A stretch of DNA of 18,644 bases, from positions 1 to 18,644 of the forward strand of contig CAZSGN010000017.1 of assembly GCA_964606415.1 (NCBI GenBank), given 5' to 3'. This DNA comes from CAZSGN01 sp964606415. Lineage in GTDB: Bacteria; Bacteroidota; Bacteroidia; Bacteroidales; JBBRXJ01. A program made the translations under genes and the position numbers. The notes beneath the pieces are model-generated. The model had not been told where the DNA came from, did not search any database, and saw nothing but the letters and a program-made list of their open reading frames with translations. How positions within the stretch are numbered: position 1 is the first letter of the stretch; each line of letters starts with the position of its first letter. Positions 1 to 7,598 of the stretch are shown here, piece after piece.

Positions 1-32
1 CGCATTAAGAAGCTCTTAGCTTGACGGCTATG

Positions 33-161
33 GTCTACTGACGGATTCCTTGTTCTTTGTTCGTTGTTCCTTGCCTGTCCGTCCACTGACGGATTCTTTG
101 CCTGTCCGTCTACTGACGGATTCTTTGTTTGTCTGGTTACTGACAGATTTCTTGTTTCTTT
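33..161. repeat. 27-bp tandem repeat array with small hairpins
   Basis: Copies begin at 81, 108 and 135 at an exact 27-bp period, with a further diverged copy at 33 separated by 48 bp. The core shared by all copies is TACTGACGGATTC or a close variant. In the copies centred near 85 and 112 the core is a perfect inverted repeat: TCCGTC (78-83, 105-110), a 4-nt CACT or TACT loop, then GACGGA (88-93, 115-120). The copies at 33 and 135 have decayed left arms. The array lies just past the stop codon of the AsmA-like gene, so it would fall in that gene's 3' untranslated region. There is no T-run after the hairpins on either strand, so they do not look like ordinary intrinsic terminators. It may be a dispersed extragenic repeat family, which cannot be shown from one window. 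Confidence 0.75.
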
Positions 162-165
162 TTAA

Positions 166-2979
166 TTAATCGAGCAGTTGATCGGCTTTTTTTTGTGCCT
201 CTTCCATAACCAGATTGGCCTTTTGATCCCCTTCCGCCTCAATTTTTTGAGCTTTCTGCCCGGCCTCTTTTCTAATCTTTTTAGCACTTTCTTTTGCTGC
301 CCTTTTGGCAATAGGATTATTAGCACTTGACACCAATTTATCAGCTTTGTCGTCAGCTTCTTCCCTAACTATATCAGCAGCCTTTTCTGCATTAATCCTG
401 ATACGTTCAGCTTGTTGCTCAGCCTCACGAAGAATTTTATCCGCCTGGCCTTTGGCTTTTTGGTCTACCTTATCCTTTACCTTATTAATTTCTTCCTCTG
501 CCTTTTTCTTCACATTCTCTTTTACCACATCTTTCGCTGACGATTGTCCCTGTTTCATATCCAGCTGAACCTTTGGATTATCAAAAGTCCCTTTTACAAC
601 CGCACCAATATTAAAAGCCTTAACTTCATCAAGCCCCATTGCACCGCCCAGCATAGCAGCCGCTGCCGATCCAGCCGCACCACTTAATTCTTCAGCTGGG
701 ACACGCATATTAATCAGATAATTCATTGTTTTATCAATTCCCTGATCACCAGAAATAGTCATGTCGACATTATTCATCGATGTTTCAAAAGGCTCAAGAT
801 AAACCCGTCCATCTTTAATTTCAAAATCAACCGAGAGATCTTTTAGTGCCATATTCCTGAATTTATCCGTTTTAAGCTTATTGCTAATCTTCTCAAAGGT
901 TTTGGAATTCTTTACAACTACTTTCTCCGATGTAAAGGTGCCATCCCCAACCATTGAATTATACACAGGTTGCATCTGCTGATCAAGATAAGAAGTAAAA
1001 TTAATATCCATACTAAACTTACCTGTTGCATTTTCAGCGACCGGCGCTAATTTCTGGACCGTATTAAAGGCCTGAAAAGCCTTAGGGATGTCTATCTTCT
1101 CCATTCTCATCCCAAAATCAACCATTGGATTACTGGGGTCCGCCACATCATACTGACCATTCATTTTCAAACGACCTTCCAGCAATTCCATATCAAGATT
1201 TTTCATATTAATAGCTGAATTCCTAATAATCACCACTCCAAGGACATTCCGGATATCCAAATTATCATAAACCAGGTGATCAATTTGGGTCGTCAATTTA
1301 AAATCTATATTCCCGGGAACCTCAACAACACTTAGCTGAGTTGTAGCGGTATCTGCTTCCGCAGGCTCTTCCAAAGCAGTATCCTCCTCCGCTTCAGGCA
1401 TTAACTCATTGGCATTAAGCAACTCAGAAACAAAAACAAAATCTCCGGAAAGCGTATCATCGCTAAAGGTATAACCAATAAAATGCTGAATACTTCCCTT
1501 CATCTTAAAATCACTGCGTCCCATTTGCATATTAAAACGAGTAAGATCAACCTTGCTGGACGAAAAGACAAGCAACATCTCCGGAATAGAGACGTCCTGT
1601 GGAGTTTCCGGGCCGGAGAAAAAGAAATCATTCAAAGCAAACTGCCCCCTTGCATCAAAAGCATCATAATCTTCATTTTCAATACTAGACAAACGCCCCA
1701 TCATTGAGATATTAGACTTAAGCCCTCCTTTTATCTCCGTATCGTCCAAAGGAATAATATCGGCAAAAGTAGCAAAATCGACATTTGCATTCAAAGCAGC
1801 ATTAATCTGAGGATCACTTTCGGGTGTTTTCATTTTCATCATGAAATCAACAGGATTACCTCCAAACTCAACATGAAATTCTTCCATATTAACAACAGAC
1901 TGATCCATATCCGCCCCATTGTAATCTACATTCAAATTCACATTAACATTCTCTACAGATTTAGGCAAATCCGGATAAGAAAATGCTCCATTACCCACAT
2001 TGAAAGACAAAGTTGCATCAGGCATTCTATTCTCATTATAGATCCCTTTAATTTCAGCAGTAATATCAAAATCACCTGAAGCCTCCAGGTCCTGAAAGTC
2101 CCTCATATAAATAGCAGGCACAAGAGAAAGCAGGGATTTAAAAGAAGCTTCTTTGGTATCAAAAAGGATATCAGTTTTAATATTCTCTTCATCCATTTTA
2201 ACGGAACCATTCAAGCCCATCAACAAATTATTAAAACCCAACTCATTCTCTTTTATGGTAAAGGCCATATTCTCCATATCCGCATTGATTATCGCTTTAA
2301 ACAAAAACGACACATCTCGCATGTAGCGAATTCCACCATAAACAATATTCATTTTTTGAATTGTTGTATGTATATCAAGATTGGTCATATTTTTTGCCAT
2401 ATCACCACTCATGCTAAAATCAAAATCTTTCAACTCAGCAAACAAACCGGATTCACGGTCCTCATAAGAAATACTTGCATCAACAATCTTAAAACTTTTC
2501 AATTCGATATTCATCTCCGGAGCAGCATCCTCCTGATCAATTTCTTCGATTTGTTCATCATCTTGTTCCTCATCCTGGTCTTCATCCTGAGGAACAATAT
2601 CCCAGTTTGCCTTGCCATCATCAAGAACAGCGGCTTTCACAACAGGCTTGTCAAGTAATATAGACCGAATATTAAGATTCCCGCCAATCAATGCAAAGAG
2701 ATCAGCTTTAACAGAGAAAGTTTTAAAGGCCACCAAAGTATCCCCCTCAAAAGGCTCCTCTCCCAGGACAGAAAGATCATGCAATGCAAAATAAGCATTG
2801 GGAAATCCCTTAAATAAGGAAAGTGTAACTTTTGAGAAATCAACAGAGGCAAGCAGGTTTTGATTAAGCTGTTCCCGTGCTGCTTGTTCGATTTTACCCT
2901 GAAAAAGAACAGGAATTAAAAACATTAGCAGAATAACAACCAATAAAGCAGAACCCAGGATTTTGACAATTTTCTTCAT
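166..2979 (-). CDS. AsmA-like envelope protein with hendecad-repeat tail
   Basis: This 937-residue protein has one N-terminal membrane segment (about residues 7-26) and is otherwise predicted to lie in the periplasm. Residues 27-120 resemble the AsmA N-terminal region: amphipathic beta structure following the membrane anchor and ending in an LNIRSILLDKPVV-type segment. About 560-805 look like the AsmA C-terminal domain, including the stretch around YNSMVGDGTFTSEKVVVKNS and a small Ala/Gly-rich patch at 767-781. Acidic linkers lie at 130-154 and 528-543. Residues 815-937 form a charged helix with clear 11-residue repeats. AsmA-family proteins belong to the repeating beta-groove superfamily linked to lipid movement and outer-membrane homeostasis; the exact substrate here is unknown. 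The gene stands apart from the dcw operon and diverges from the gene at 3270. The ATG at 2979 is chosen because it gives a typical MKK-anchor start; the Shine-Dalgarno site is weak. Confidence 0.85.
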   Translation of the reverse strand: MKKIVKILGSALLVVILLMFLIPVLFQGKIEQAAREQLNQNLLASVDFSKVTLSLFKGFPNAYFALHDLSVLGEEPFEGDTLVAFKTFSVKADLFALIGGNLNIRSILLDKPVVKAAVLDDGKANWDIVPQDEDQDEEQDDEQIEEIDQEDAAPEMNIELKSFKIVDASISYEDRESGLFAELKDFDFSMSGDMAKNMTNLDIHTTIQKMNIVYGGIRYMRDVSFLFKAIINADMENMAFTIKENELGFNNLLMGLNGSVKMDEENIKTDILFDTKEASFKSLLSLVPAIYMRDFQDLEASGDFDITAEIKGIYNENRMPDATLSFNVGNGAFSYPDLPKSVENVNVNLNVDYNGADMDQSVVNMEEFHVEFGGNPVDFMMKMKTPESDPQINAALNANVDFATFADIIPLDDTEIKGGLKSNISMMGRLSSIENEDYDAFDARGQFALNDFFFSGPETPQDVSIPEMLLVFSSSKVDLTRFNMQMGRSDFKMKGSIQHFIGYTFSDDTLSGDFVFVSELLNANELMPEAEEDTALEEPAEADTATTQLSVVEVPGNIDFKLTTQIDHLVYDNLDIRNVLGVVIIRNSAINMKNLDMELLEGRLKMNGQYDVADPSNPMVDFGMRMEKIDIPKAFQAFNTVQKLAPVAENATGKFSMDINFTSYLDQQMQPVYNSMVGDGTFTSEKVVVKNSKTFEKISNKLKTDKFRNMALKDLSVDFEIKDGRVYLEPFETSMNNVDMTISGDQGIDKTMNYLINMRVPAEELSGAAGSAAAAMLGGAMGLDEVKAFNIGAVVKGTFDNPKVQLDMKQGQSSAKDVVKENVKKKAEEEINKVKDKVDQKAKGQADKILREAEQQAERIRINAEKAADIVREEADDKADKLVSSANNPIAKRAAKESAKKIRKEAGQKAQKIEAEGDQKANLVMEEAQKKADQLLD

Positions 2980-3269
2980 TTATATAATCTTTTAATAATT
3001 AACACATTAAATGCTTTTGAAATGGTAACTGATTCAAAGGCTTACTAACCAATAAAATTAATTGTTTTTTAGTAAAAAAATACTTCCCCGCTAATAATTT
3101 TATATAAATTTTCCGTTCCTTCACAATAATACATACGCCACGCCAGCCTTATTCACAATCCCCAGTTATCCGGAAAAAAATAAAACATAACAAAATATTT
3201 ATCTGAGTAAAAAAAGGGAAGGACAGAAAATTTTTTTATTATCTGGAATAGTTCTATTTTCGTATCAAA
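2980..3269. other. Divergent intergenic region, AT-rich
   Basis: This 290-bp gap lies between two divergent genes and so should hold the promoters of both. It is strongly AT-rich. The best Bacteroidota-like -7 element for the plus-strand gene is TATTTTCG at 3255-3262, one mismatch from TAnnTTTG, but a matching -33 TTTG is not clear (only a T-run around 3231-3237). It also sits so close to the ATG at 3270 that the message would be nearly leaderless. I found no convincing promoter for the AsmA-like gene and no small gene or RNA. Confidence 0.5.
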
Positions 3270-3863
3270 ATGATGTCAAAAATGAAACATATTATTGCAA
3301 TACTCCTTTTTACATTCATTGTTTTCTCAGGCAAATCAGAAGGCATCCATACCTTCCATGAATTCAGTGGAAATTATTATTCATCCTCTATGTTAAACAA
3401 TGAGCATACAGGTTTTGGCTTCATGTACAGTCCCCGCATTAATCTTTTACGCTTAGGAAATCATTCGTCCTTATCCCTAAACAGTGAGATAGCATTTGGA
3501 TTCAATAATCAAAGTAACTACAGGAGTAATATTAATCCGGATAAAACATTACATGAAAATTGGCATTACCAGCTTCCCGTACATTTGGATGTCAACCTGG
3601 GACATTTATCCTCCCGGAATAATCGCTCCGCCTTTGGTGGATATTTTGGTTTTGGCTGGGCATTTAATTCACTCCAGACAACAACACGCAATGTATGGAA
3701 TGGCCACTACATTTTATCAGACTCCATCCGGGGTCTCTATTTCAACACGGGCATCCGCTTCAAAAGTGGGGCAGGATCATTTGGAACCGGTTTCTACACC
3801 ATTTTAGGCAAAGAAGACCGTAATTTAATCGGTGTCCGTATTTTCACCTCATTCCCTAACTAG
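3270..3863 (+). CDS. Secreted small beta-barrel-like protein, unknown function
   Basis: The product is 197 residues. It starts with a short basic segment and a hydrophobic stretch (about residues 6-20, IIAILLFTFIVFSG), consistent with a Sec signal peptide cleaved near residues 21-25; there is no lipobox cysteine. The mature part alternates hydrophobic and polar residues and is rich in Gly, Asn, Ser, Phe and Tyr, with repeated strand-like blocks such as AFGGYFGFGWAFN and GLYFNTGIRF, and ends in Phe-Pro-Asn after VRIFTSF. This suits a small outer-membrane beta-barrel or a related periplasmic beta protein. I do not recognise a specific family. It is the only plus-strand gene, convergent with ftsZ (88-nt gap) and divergent from the AsmA-like gene. 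The start is uncertain: ATG codons at 3270, 3273 and 3282 are all in frame, and 3282 gives the most typical signal peptide start. Confidence 0.7.
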   Translation: MMSKMKHIIAILLFTFIVFSGKSEGIHTFHEFSGNYYSSSMLNNEHTGFGFMYSPRINLLRLGNHSSLSLNSEIAFGFNNQSNYRSNINPDKTLHENWHYQLPVHLDVNLGHLSSRNNRSAFGGYFGFGWAFNSLQTTTRNVWNGHYILSDSIRGLYFNTGIRFKSGAGSFGTGFYTILGKEDRNLIGVRIFTSFPN

Positions 3864-3951
3864 AGTTTGTCTATAATGTCCACTAACTTCGTTATGCTTG
3901 ACTCAAACATCACAGATCAAACACCTGGCTTTATGGACGGGTCATAACCAA

Positions 3952-5382
3952 TCAATCGACATTATCATGCAAATAAGCATTATCGGAATTAAGAGAAGCC
4001 TCCCCATTACCGTCCTTTTGAAAAAGTGAATAGCGGGATATTTTATTTTCACCAGAGTGCTTTTTCTCCTCAATAACAATTTTCTTACGCATAAAAGCCG
4101 GTTGATTTTCAAGTTGATCAATATTTTCCTCTTTTAACCTCGTAAGAGCTTTAAACTGGACGCCTTGTTCCTGGCGCTCCTGCTGTTCCTGGTCTTCCTC
4201 TTCAGCAAAAAGCGTTGATTCAGATTTTTCAAAATCAATAGATTTTTGTCTAACCGTAAACCCGTCAGGAGTTTTACCTGTTTTTTTAAATAATGGTTCT
4301 TTATTTTCCTGCTCAACAGGCTCCTTTTTTTCTGCAGGAACATCGTTACCACCGAGTGTCACTTTTTCCTTTTCGGGAGGTTTTTTAGAATAAATCTCGG
4401 GAATCATGTTGGCTTCAAAACCAGTAGCAATAACAGTTACACTAATCTGGTCGTTTAAGGAAGGATCAGAACCAGTTCCCCAAATAATCAGCACATCCTT
4501 ATCAACTTCATCGCTAACATATTCAGTAATTTCCGTCACCTCATCCATACTAACTTCATCTTCACCAGAAGTAATATTCAGCAAAATACTCTCCGCCCCT
4601 GTAATATCATTATTGTTGAGTAAAGGAGAGCCAATAGCATCCTTGATCGCTTCCACAGCCCTGTCTTCCCCACTAGCTTTGGCTGACCCCATAACAGCAA
4701 CACCGCTATTTGCCATAACCGTCTGTACATCAGCAAAGTCCACATTAACATAACCAGGCACAGTAATAATTTCAGCAATGCCTTTAGCAGCTGCCGTCAA
4801 GACATCATCTGCCTTAGAAAAAGCTTCAGATAATTTTTGATTACCATAAATCTCCCTCAACTTCTCATTATTAATAACCAGCAAAGAATCGACATATTGA
4901 CTAATTTCCTCCAGCCCCTGGATCGCCTGCTCAATTCTAAGCCGACCTTCGAAACGAAAAGGTATTGTCACGATAGCGACAGTCAGTAGCCCTTGCTCTT
5001 TAGCAGCTTTTGCAATAACCGGTGCAGCCCCCGTACCTGTCCCGCCCCCCATTCCAGCGGTAATAAAAATCATTTTGGTATGATCGCCAATTGCATCCAT
5101 AACATCATCCAGGTTTTCAATGGCAGCCTGTCTGCCAACTTCCGGCTTATTACCAGCACCTCGTCCCTCGGTAAGCGATTCTCCAATCTGAACTTTAACA
5201 GAAACAGGGCTATGTGTCAAAGCCTGGGCATCAGTATTACATACAACAAAATCCACATCTTTTATTCCCTGGCGGCACATGTGATTAACAGCATTACTGC
5301 CACCACCGCCTACACCAAGTACCTTGATCATAGAAGAACCGTTTTCCGGCAATTCAAAACTCATTATTTCTTCGTTCATCAT
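3952..5382 (-). CDS. ftsZ: Cell division protein FtsZ
   Basis: FtsZ is the tubulin-like GTPase that polymerises into the Z ring at midcell and recruits the divisome. The 476-residue product has the nucleotide-binding GGGGSNAVNHM segment (25-35), the tubulin signature GGGTGTG (112-118) and the T7 catalytic loop NVDFAD (213-218). The globular core ends near residue 325. A long Glu/Lys-rich linker (about 330-425) leads to QPAFMRK (427-433), matching the C-terminal peptide that binds FtsA. Unlike FtsZ of proteobacteria, another 43 residues follow, ending in YLHDNVD. The length exceeds the common 380-400 residues because of the linker and this tail. It is the last gene of the cluster, 69 nt after ftsA. 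The start is taken at 5382; the Met codons at residues 2 and 7 are alternatives because no strong Shine-Dalgarno site decides it. Confidence 0.98.
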   Translation of the reverse strand: MMNEEIMSFELPENGSSMIKVLGVGGGGSNAVNHMCRQGIKDVDFVVCNTDAQALTHSPVSVKVQIGESLTEGRGAGNKPEVGRQAAIENLDDVMDAIGDHTKMIFITAGMGGGTGTGAAPVIAKAAKEQGLLTVAIVTIPFRFEGRLRIEQAIQGLEEISQYVDSLLVINNEKLREIYGNQKLSEAFSKADDVLTAAAKGIAEIITVPGYVNVDFADVQTVMANSGVAVMGSAKASGEDRAVEAIKDAIGSPLLNNNDITGAESILLNITSGEDEVSMDEVTEITEYVSDEVDKDVLIIWGTGSDPSLNDQISVTVIATGFEANMIPEIYSKKPPEKEKVTLGGNDVPAEKKEPVEQENKEPLFKKTGKTPDGFTVRQKSIDFEKSESTLFAEEEDQEQQERQEQGVQFKALTRLKEENIDQLENQPAFMRKKIVIEEKKHSGENKISRYSLFQKDGNGEASLNSDNAYLHDNVD

Positions 5383-5412
5383 TTTCAGTTTTTAGGTTAG
5401 ACCATAAATTCA

Positions 5413-5437
5413 GAGGAAAATAAAAAAGCGTTTCCTC
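5413..5437 (-). other. Hairpin in the ftsA-ftsZ gap
   Basis: An inverted repeat GAGGAAA (5413-5419) and TTTCCTC (5431-5437) flanks an 11-nt loop. In the minus-strand transcript this would form a 7-bp stem just before ftsZ, with the U-run inside the loop rather than after the stem, so it does not look like an intrinsic terminator. It could affect message processing or ftsZ translation, or be chance in AT-rich DNA. Confidence 0.45.
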
Positions 5438-5451
5438 AAGACATTATCACC

Positions 5452-6792
5452 CTACATCTCTGCATCATCCTCATCAAAAATATTTGTAATCGCCATTTTA
5501 AATGAATCTAAAATACGATTGGCTTTCTTAGTTTTAGATACCGTATCCCGGGACTTTTCTTTAGGTTTATATACCGATTTTGTTTTCTCTTCTTTCTCAG
5601 GCTCCTGATCAAAGAATGCTTTTTGCTTCTGAAGTTCATAGCCCTGCAAGATCAATCCAACACTGGTAGAATACATAGGCTGATTGATCTCATCCTCAAC
5701 CTCCACCGACAAGCTCTCAGATGGTTTACCCACTTTAACATCAAGTCCTGTTTTATAATTCACTAGCTGGGAAATATCTTCAAGCATTGCCCCCCCGCCT
5801 GTCAGCACAATGCCCGCACTTAATTTTTCATAAAACCCGGAATTTTCAATCTCGAAAGCGATAGCATCAATAATCTCTTCCATTCTTGACTGAATAATGT
5901 AAGCAAGGCTTTTAAAAGATATCTCCCGGGCTTCTCTACCACTAATACCGGGAATTGTCACCACTTTATCTTCCGGAGCAGTTTGCCCAACCGCAGAACC
6001 ATAATTAATTTTTAAGGCCTCCGCTTCACGATACAAAATAGAGCATCCCTCTTTGATATCTCCGGTCACCACATTGCCGCCAAAAGGGATAACCGCTGTA
6101 TGACGAATGATATTATCATAGTAAACAGCAATATCGGTTGTTCCCCCACCAATATCAACAAGAGCCACCCCCGCTTCTTTCTCATCCCCGGTAAGCACTG
6201 CCTGTGCAGAAGCCAGAGGCTCAAGAATCAATTGATTAATATTCAGTCCTACCCTGTTCACACATTTCTCAATATTTTTGGCAGTAGCAATCTGACCAAC
6301 GACAATATGGAAATTTCCCTCCAACCGCCGTCCAGACATCCCCACCGGCCGTTTCACGCCAACCTCATTATCAACAATATAACTTTGCGGAATCACATGA
6401 ATAATCTCTTCACCAACTTCAATAGGCAATTTATACATTTCTTTGATCAGCCGGTTAATATCTTCGCGTTTAATCTCCCCATCATCGCTAACACTATCCA
6501 CATAACTTCTATTATGCAAACTGCGAATATGCTGCCCGGCAATACCCACATATACATCTGAGAACATCACCCCCGATTTAAGCTGAACAGATTCGACCGT
6601 TGTCTGTATTGCATTTACGGTATCTTCAATATTAAGCACCACCCCTCTCTTGACCCCTTTAGAAGGCGTTCTGCTCATGCCCAAAATATTGATTTTCCCT
6701 TTTTCATCTTTCTCGCCAACAATAGTGACGATCTTAGTAGTTCCAATGTCGATCGCTGCGACATAATTGTGGTTTTGTTTTTCTGGTTTCAT
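5452..6792 (-). CDS. ftsA: Cell division protein FtsA
   Basis: FtsA is the actin-like ATPase that tethers FtsZ filaments to the inner membrane and links them to later divisome proteins. The 446-residue product has the phosphate-1 motif DIGTTK (15-20), an SHS2/1C subdomain region (about 87-165), the phosphate-2 motif DIGGGTTD (213-220) and the adenosine motif TGGGA (331-335). A charged linker (about 395-422) leads to a C-terminal amphipathic helix (ANRILDSFKMAITNIF, 424-439), the usual membrane-targeting element. The ATG overlaps the ftsQ stop codon in a 4-nt ATGA, implying translational coupling. Length and motifs are normal for the family. Confidence 0.98.
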   Translation of the reverse strand: MKPEKQNHNYVAAIDIGTTKIVTIVGEKDEKGKINILGMSRTPSKGVKRGVVLNIEDTVNAIQTTVESVQLKSGVMFSDVYVGIAGQHIRSLHNRSYVDSVSDDGEIKREDINRLIKEMYKLPIEVGEEIIHVIPQSYIVDNEVGVKRPVGMSGRRLEGNFHIVVGQIATAKNIEKCVNRVGLNINQLILEPLASAQAVLTGDEKEAGVALVDIGGGTTDIAVYYDNIIRHTAVIPFGGNVVTGDIKEGCSILYREAEALKINYGSAVGQTAPEDKVVTIPGISGREAREISFKSLAYIIQSRMEEIIDAIAFEIENSGFYEKLSAGIVLTGGGAMLEDISQLVNYKTGLDVKVGKPSESLSVEVEDEINQPMYSTSVGLILQGYELQKQKAFFDQEPEKEEKTKSVYKPKEKSRDTVSKTKKANRILDSFKMAITNIFDEDDAEM

Positions 6793-7598
6793 AATCTGGA
6801 TTTTTTACAGATAACCTGGTTTGAATATCTTAAATCAATTAAATCATATTTATTCCATCCTATATGATTAAGCCCCTGATGGTAAAAGGCTTTCAGCTTC
6901 TTAAACTTATATTGCATGTCCTCAGTATCCCCAAAATAAATCAAGTTCGCACCTACGCGGGGAATTAATTCAAAATGTTGTTTTTCATTCACATAAATTT
7001 GTTCAATCTGGGCCTTCCAAAAATCATTTTGATCAATAAACAGAGCCAACGCGAAAAGGTCAGTTAATATATCCTTATCATGATCCTTATTCTCTTTTGA
7101 CACGCCATCGCTCCCCACATTAACGTCGTTTTCAAGCGGAAACGCTGTATTTATATGACCATTTGCTACAACTACATGAGAAGCATAATCATGAGAAAGT
7201 GGCATAATTCTGGCATTTTTATCAATATAACAACGATTACCTTGCTGACTCATAATACGTATGATTGGTTCCCGCTGCTTCACAGCAACATGTAAAGTGC
7301 CATTAACCGTTGAATACACCTCAGCCTGTCCCACAGGAGGATGCTTTAGCACCAGTTTCTCCAGTGAATTGGTATTAATATCATTCACCGCATATCCCAA
7401 CACCTTAACTTTTTCCTTATCCAATACCTCAATAATATCATGAGGATCAACAAATTTATTCAATGAACTATCAACCACATGAACCTTGACATTACTACAA
7501 ATAATATCCTCCTCATGTTTATTAACAAATCCAAGGATTACAGTCATATAAACGCCAAGAAAAATCCAAATTGTTATTTTTCTGCTATGTTTTTTCAT
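6789..7598 (-). CDS. ftsQ: Cell division protein FtsQ
   Basis: FtsQ is the bitopic divisome protein that bridges early and late division proteins through its periplasmic domains. The 269-residue product has a short cytoplasmic N-terminus (MKKHSRK), one membrane helix (about 8-25), a POTRA-like region (about 33-110, ending in VAVKQREPIIRI) and a beta-rich FtsQ domain (about 111-260), including NRCYIDKNARIMPL and the DLIDLRYSNQVI strand near the end. Primary sequence is poorly conserved in FtsQ; the call rests on this architecture plus position between murC and ftsA. A charged, Gly/Asp/Lys-rich stretch at about 155-176 looks like a loop insertion in the beta domain. The ATG overlaps the murC stop codon by 4 nt (ATGA), and the stop overlaps the ftsA start in the same way. 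Confidence 0.93.
   Translation of the reverse strand: MKKHSRKITIWIFLGVYMTVILGFVNKHEEDIICSNVKVHVVDSSLNKFVDPHDIIEVLDKEKVKVLGYAVNDINTNSLEKLVLKHPPVGQAEVYSTVNGTLHVAVKQREPIIRIMSQQGNRCYIDKNARIMPLSHDYASHVVVANGHINTAFPLENDVNVGSDGVSKENKDHDKDILTDLFALALFIDQNDFWKAQIEQIYVNEKQHFELIPRVGANLIYFGDTEDMQYKFKKLKAFYHQGLNHIGWNKYDLIDLRYSNQVICKKSRL

Noticed and set aside
33..161. CRISPR-like array
   Set aside because: The units are contiguous 27-bp tandem repeats with no unique spacers of regular length, and no cas genes are present.
305..568. Plus-strand open frame of 87 codons opposite the AsmA-like tail
   Set aside because: It is the complement of the repetitive Ala/Lys/Glu coding sequence, gives a Ser/Leu/Ala-rich low-complexity product and has no ribosome site; it is a shadow of the real gene.
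3864..3951. Bidirectional terminator between the plus-strand gene and ftsZ
   Set aside because: Convergent genes suggest one, but only a 4-bp stem (TAAC-TTC-GTTA) is visible, with no T-run, so it was not called.
6100..6561. Plus-strand open frame of 153 codons opposite ftsA
   Set aside because: It lies wholly inside the strongly conserved ftsA gene and its product resembles no domain; antisense open frames are common in this base composition.
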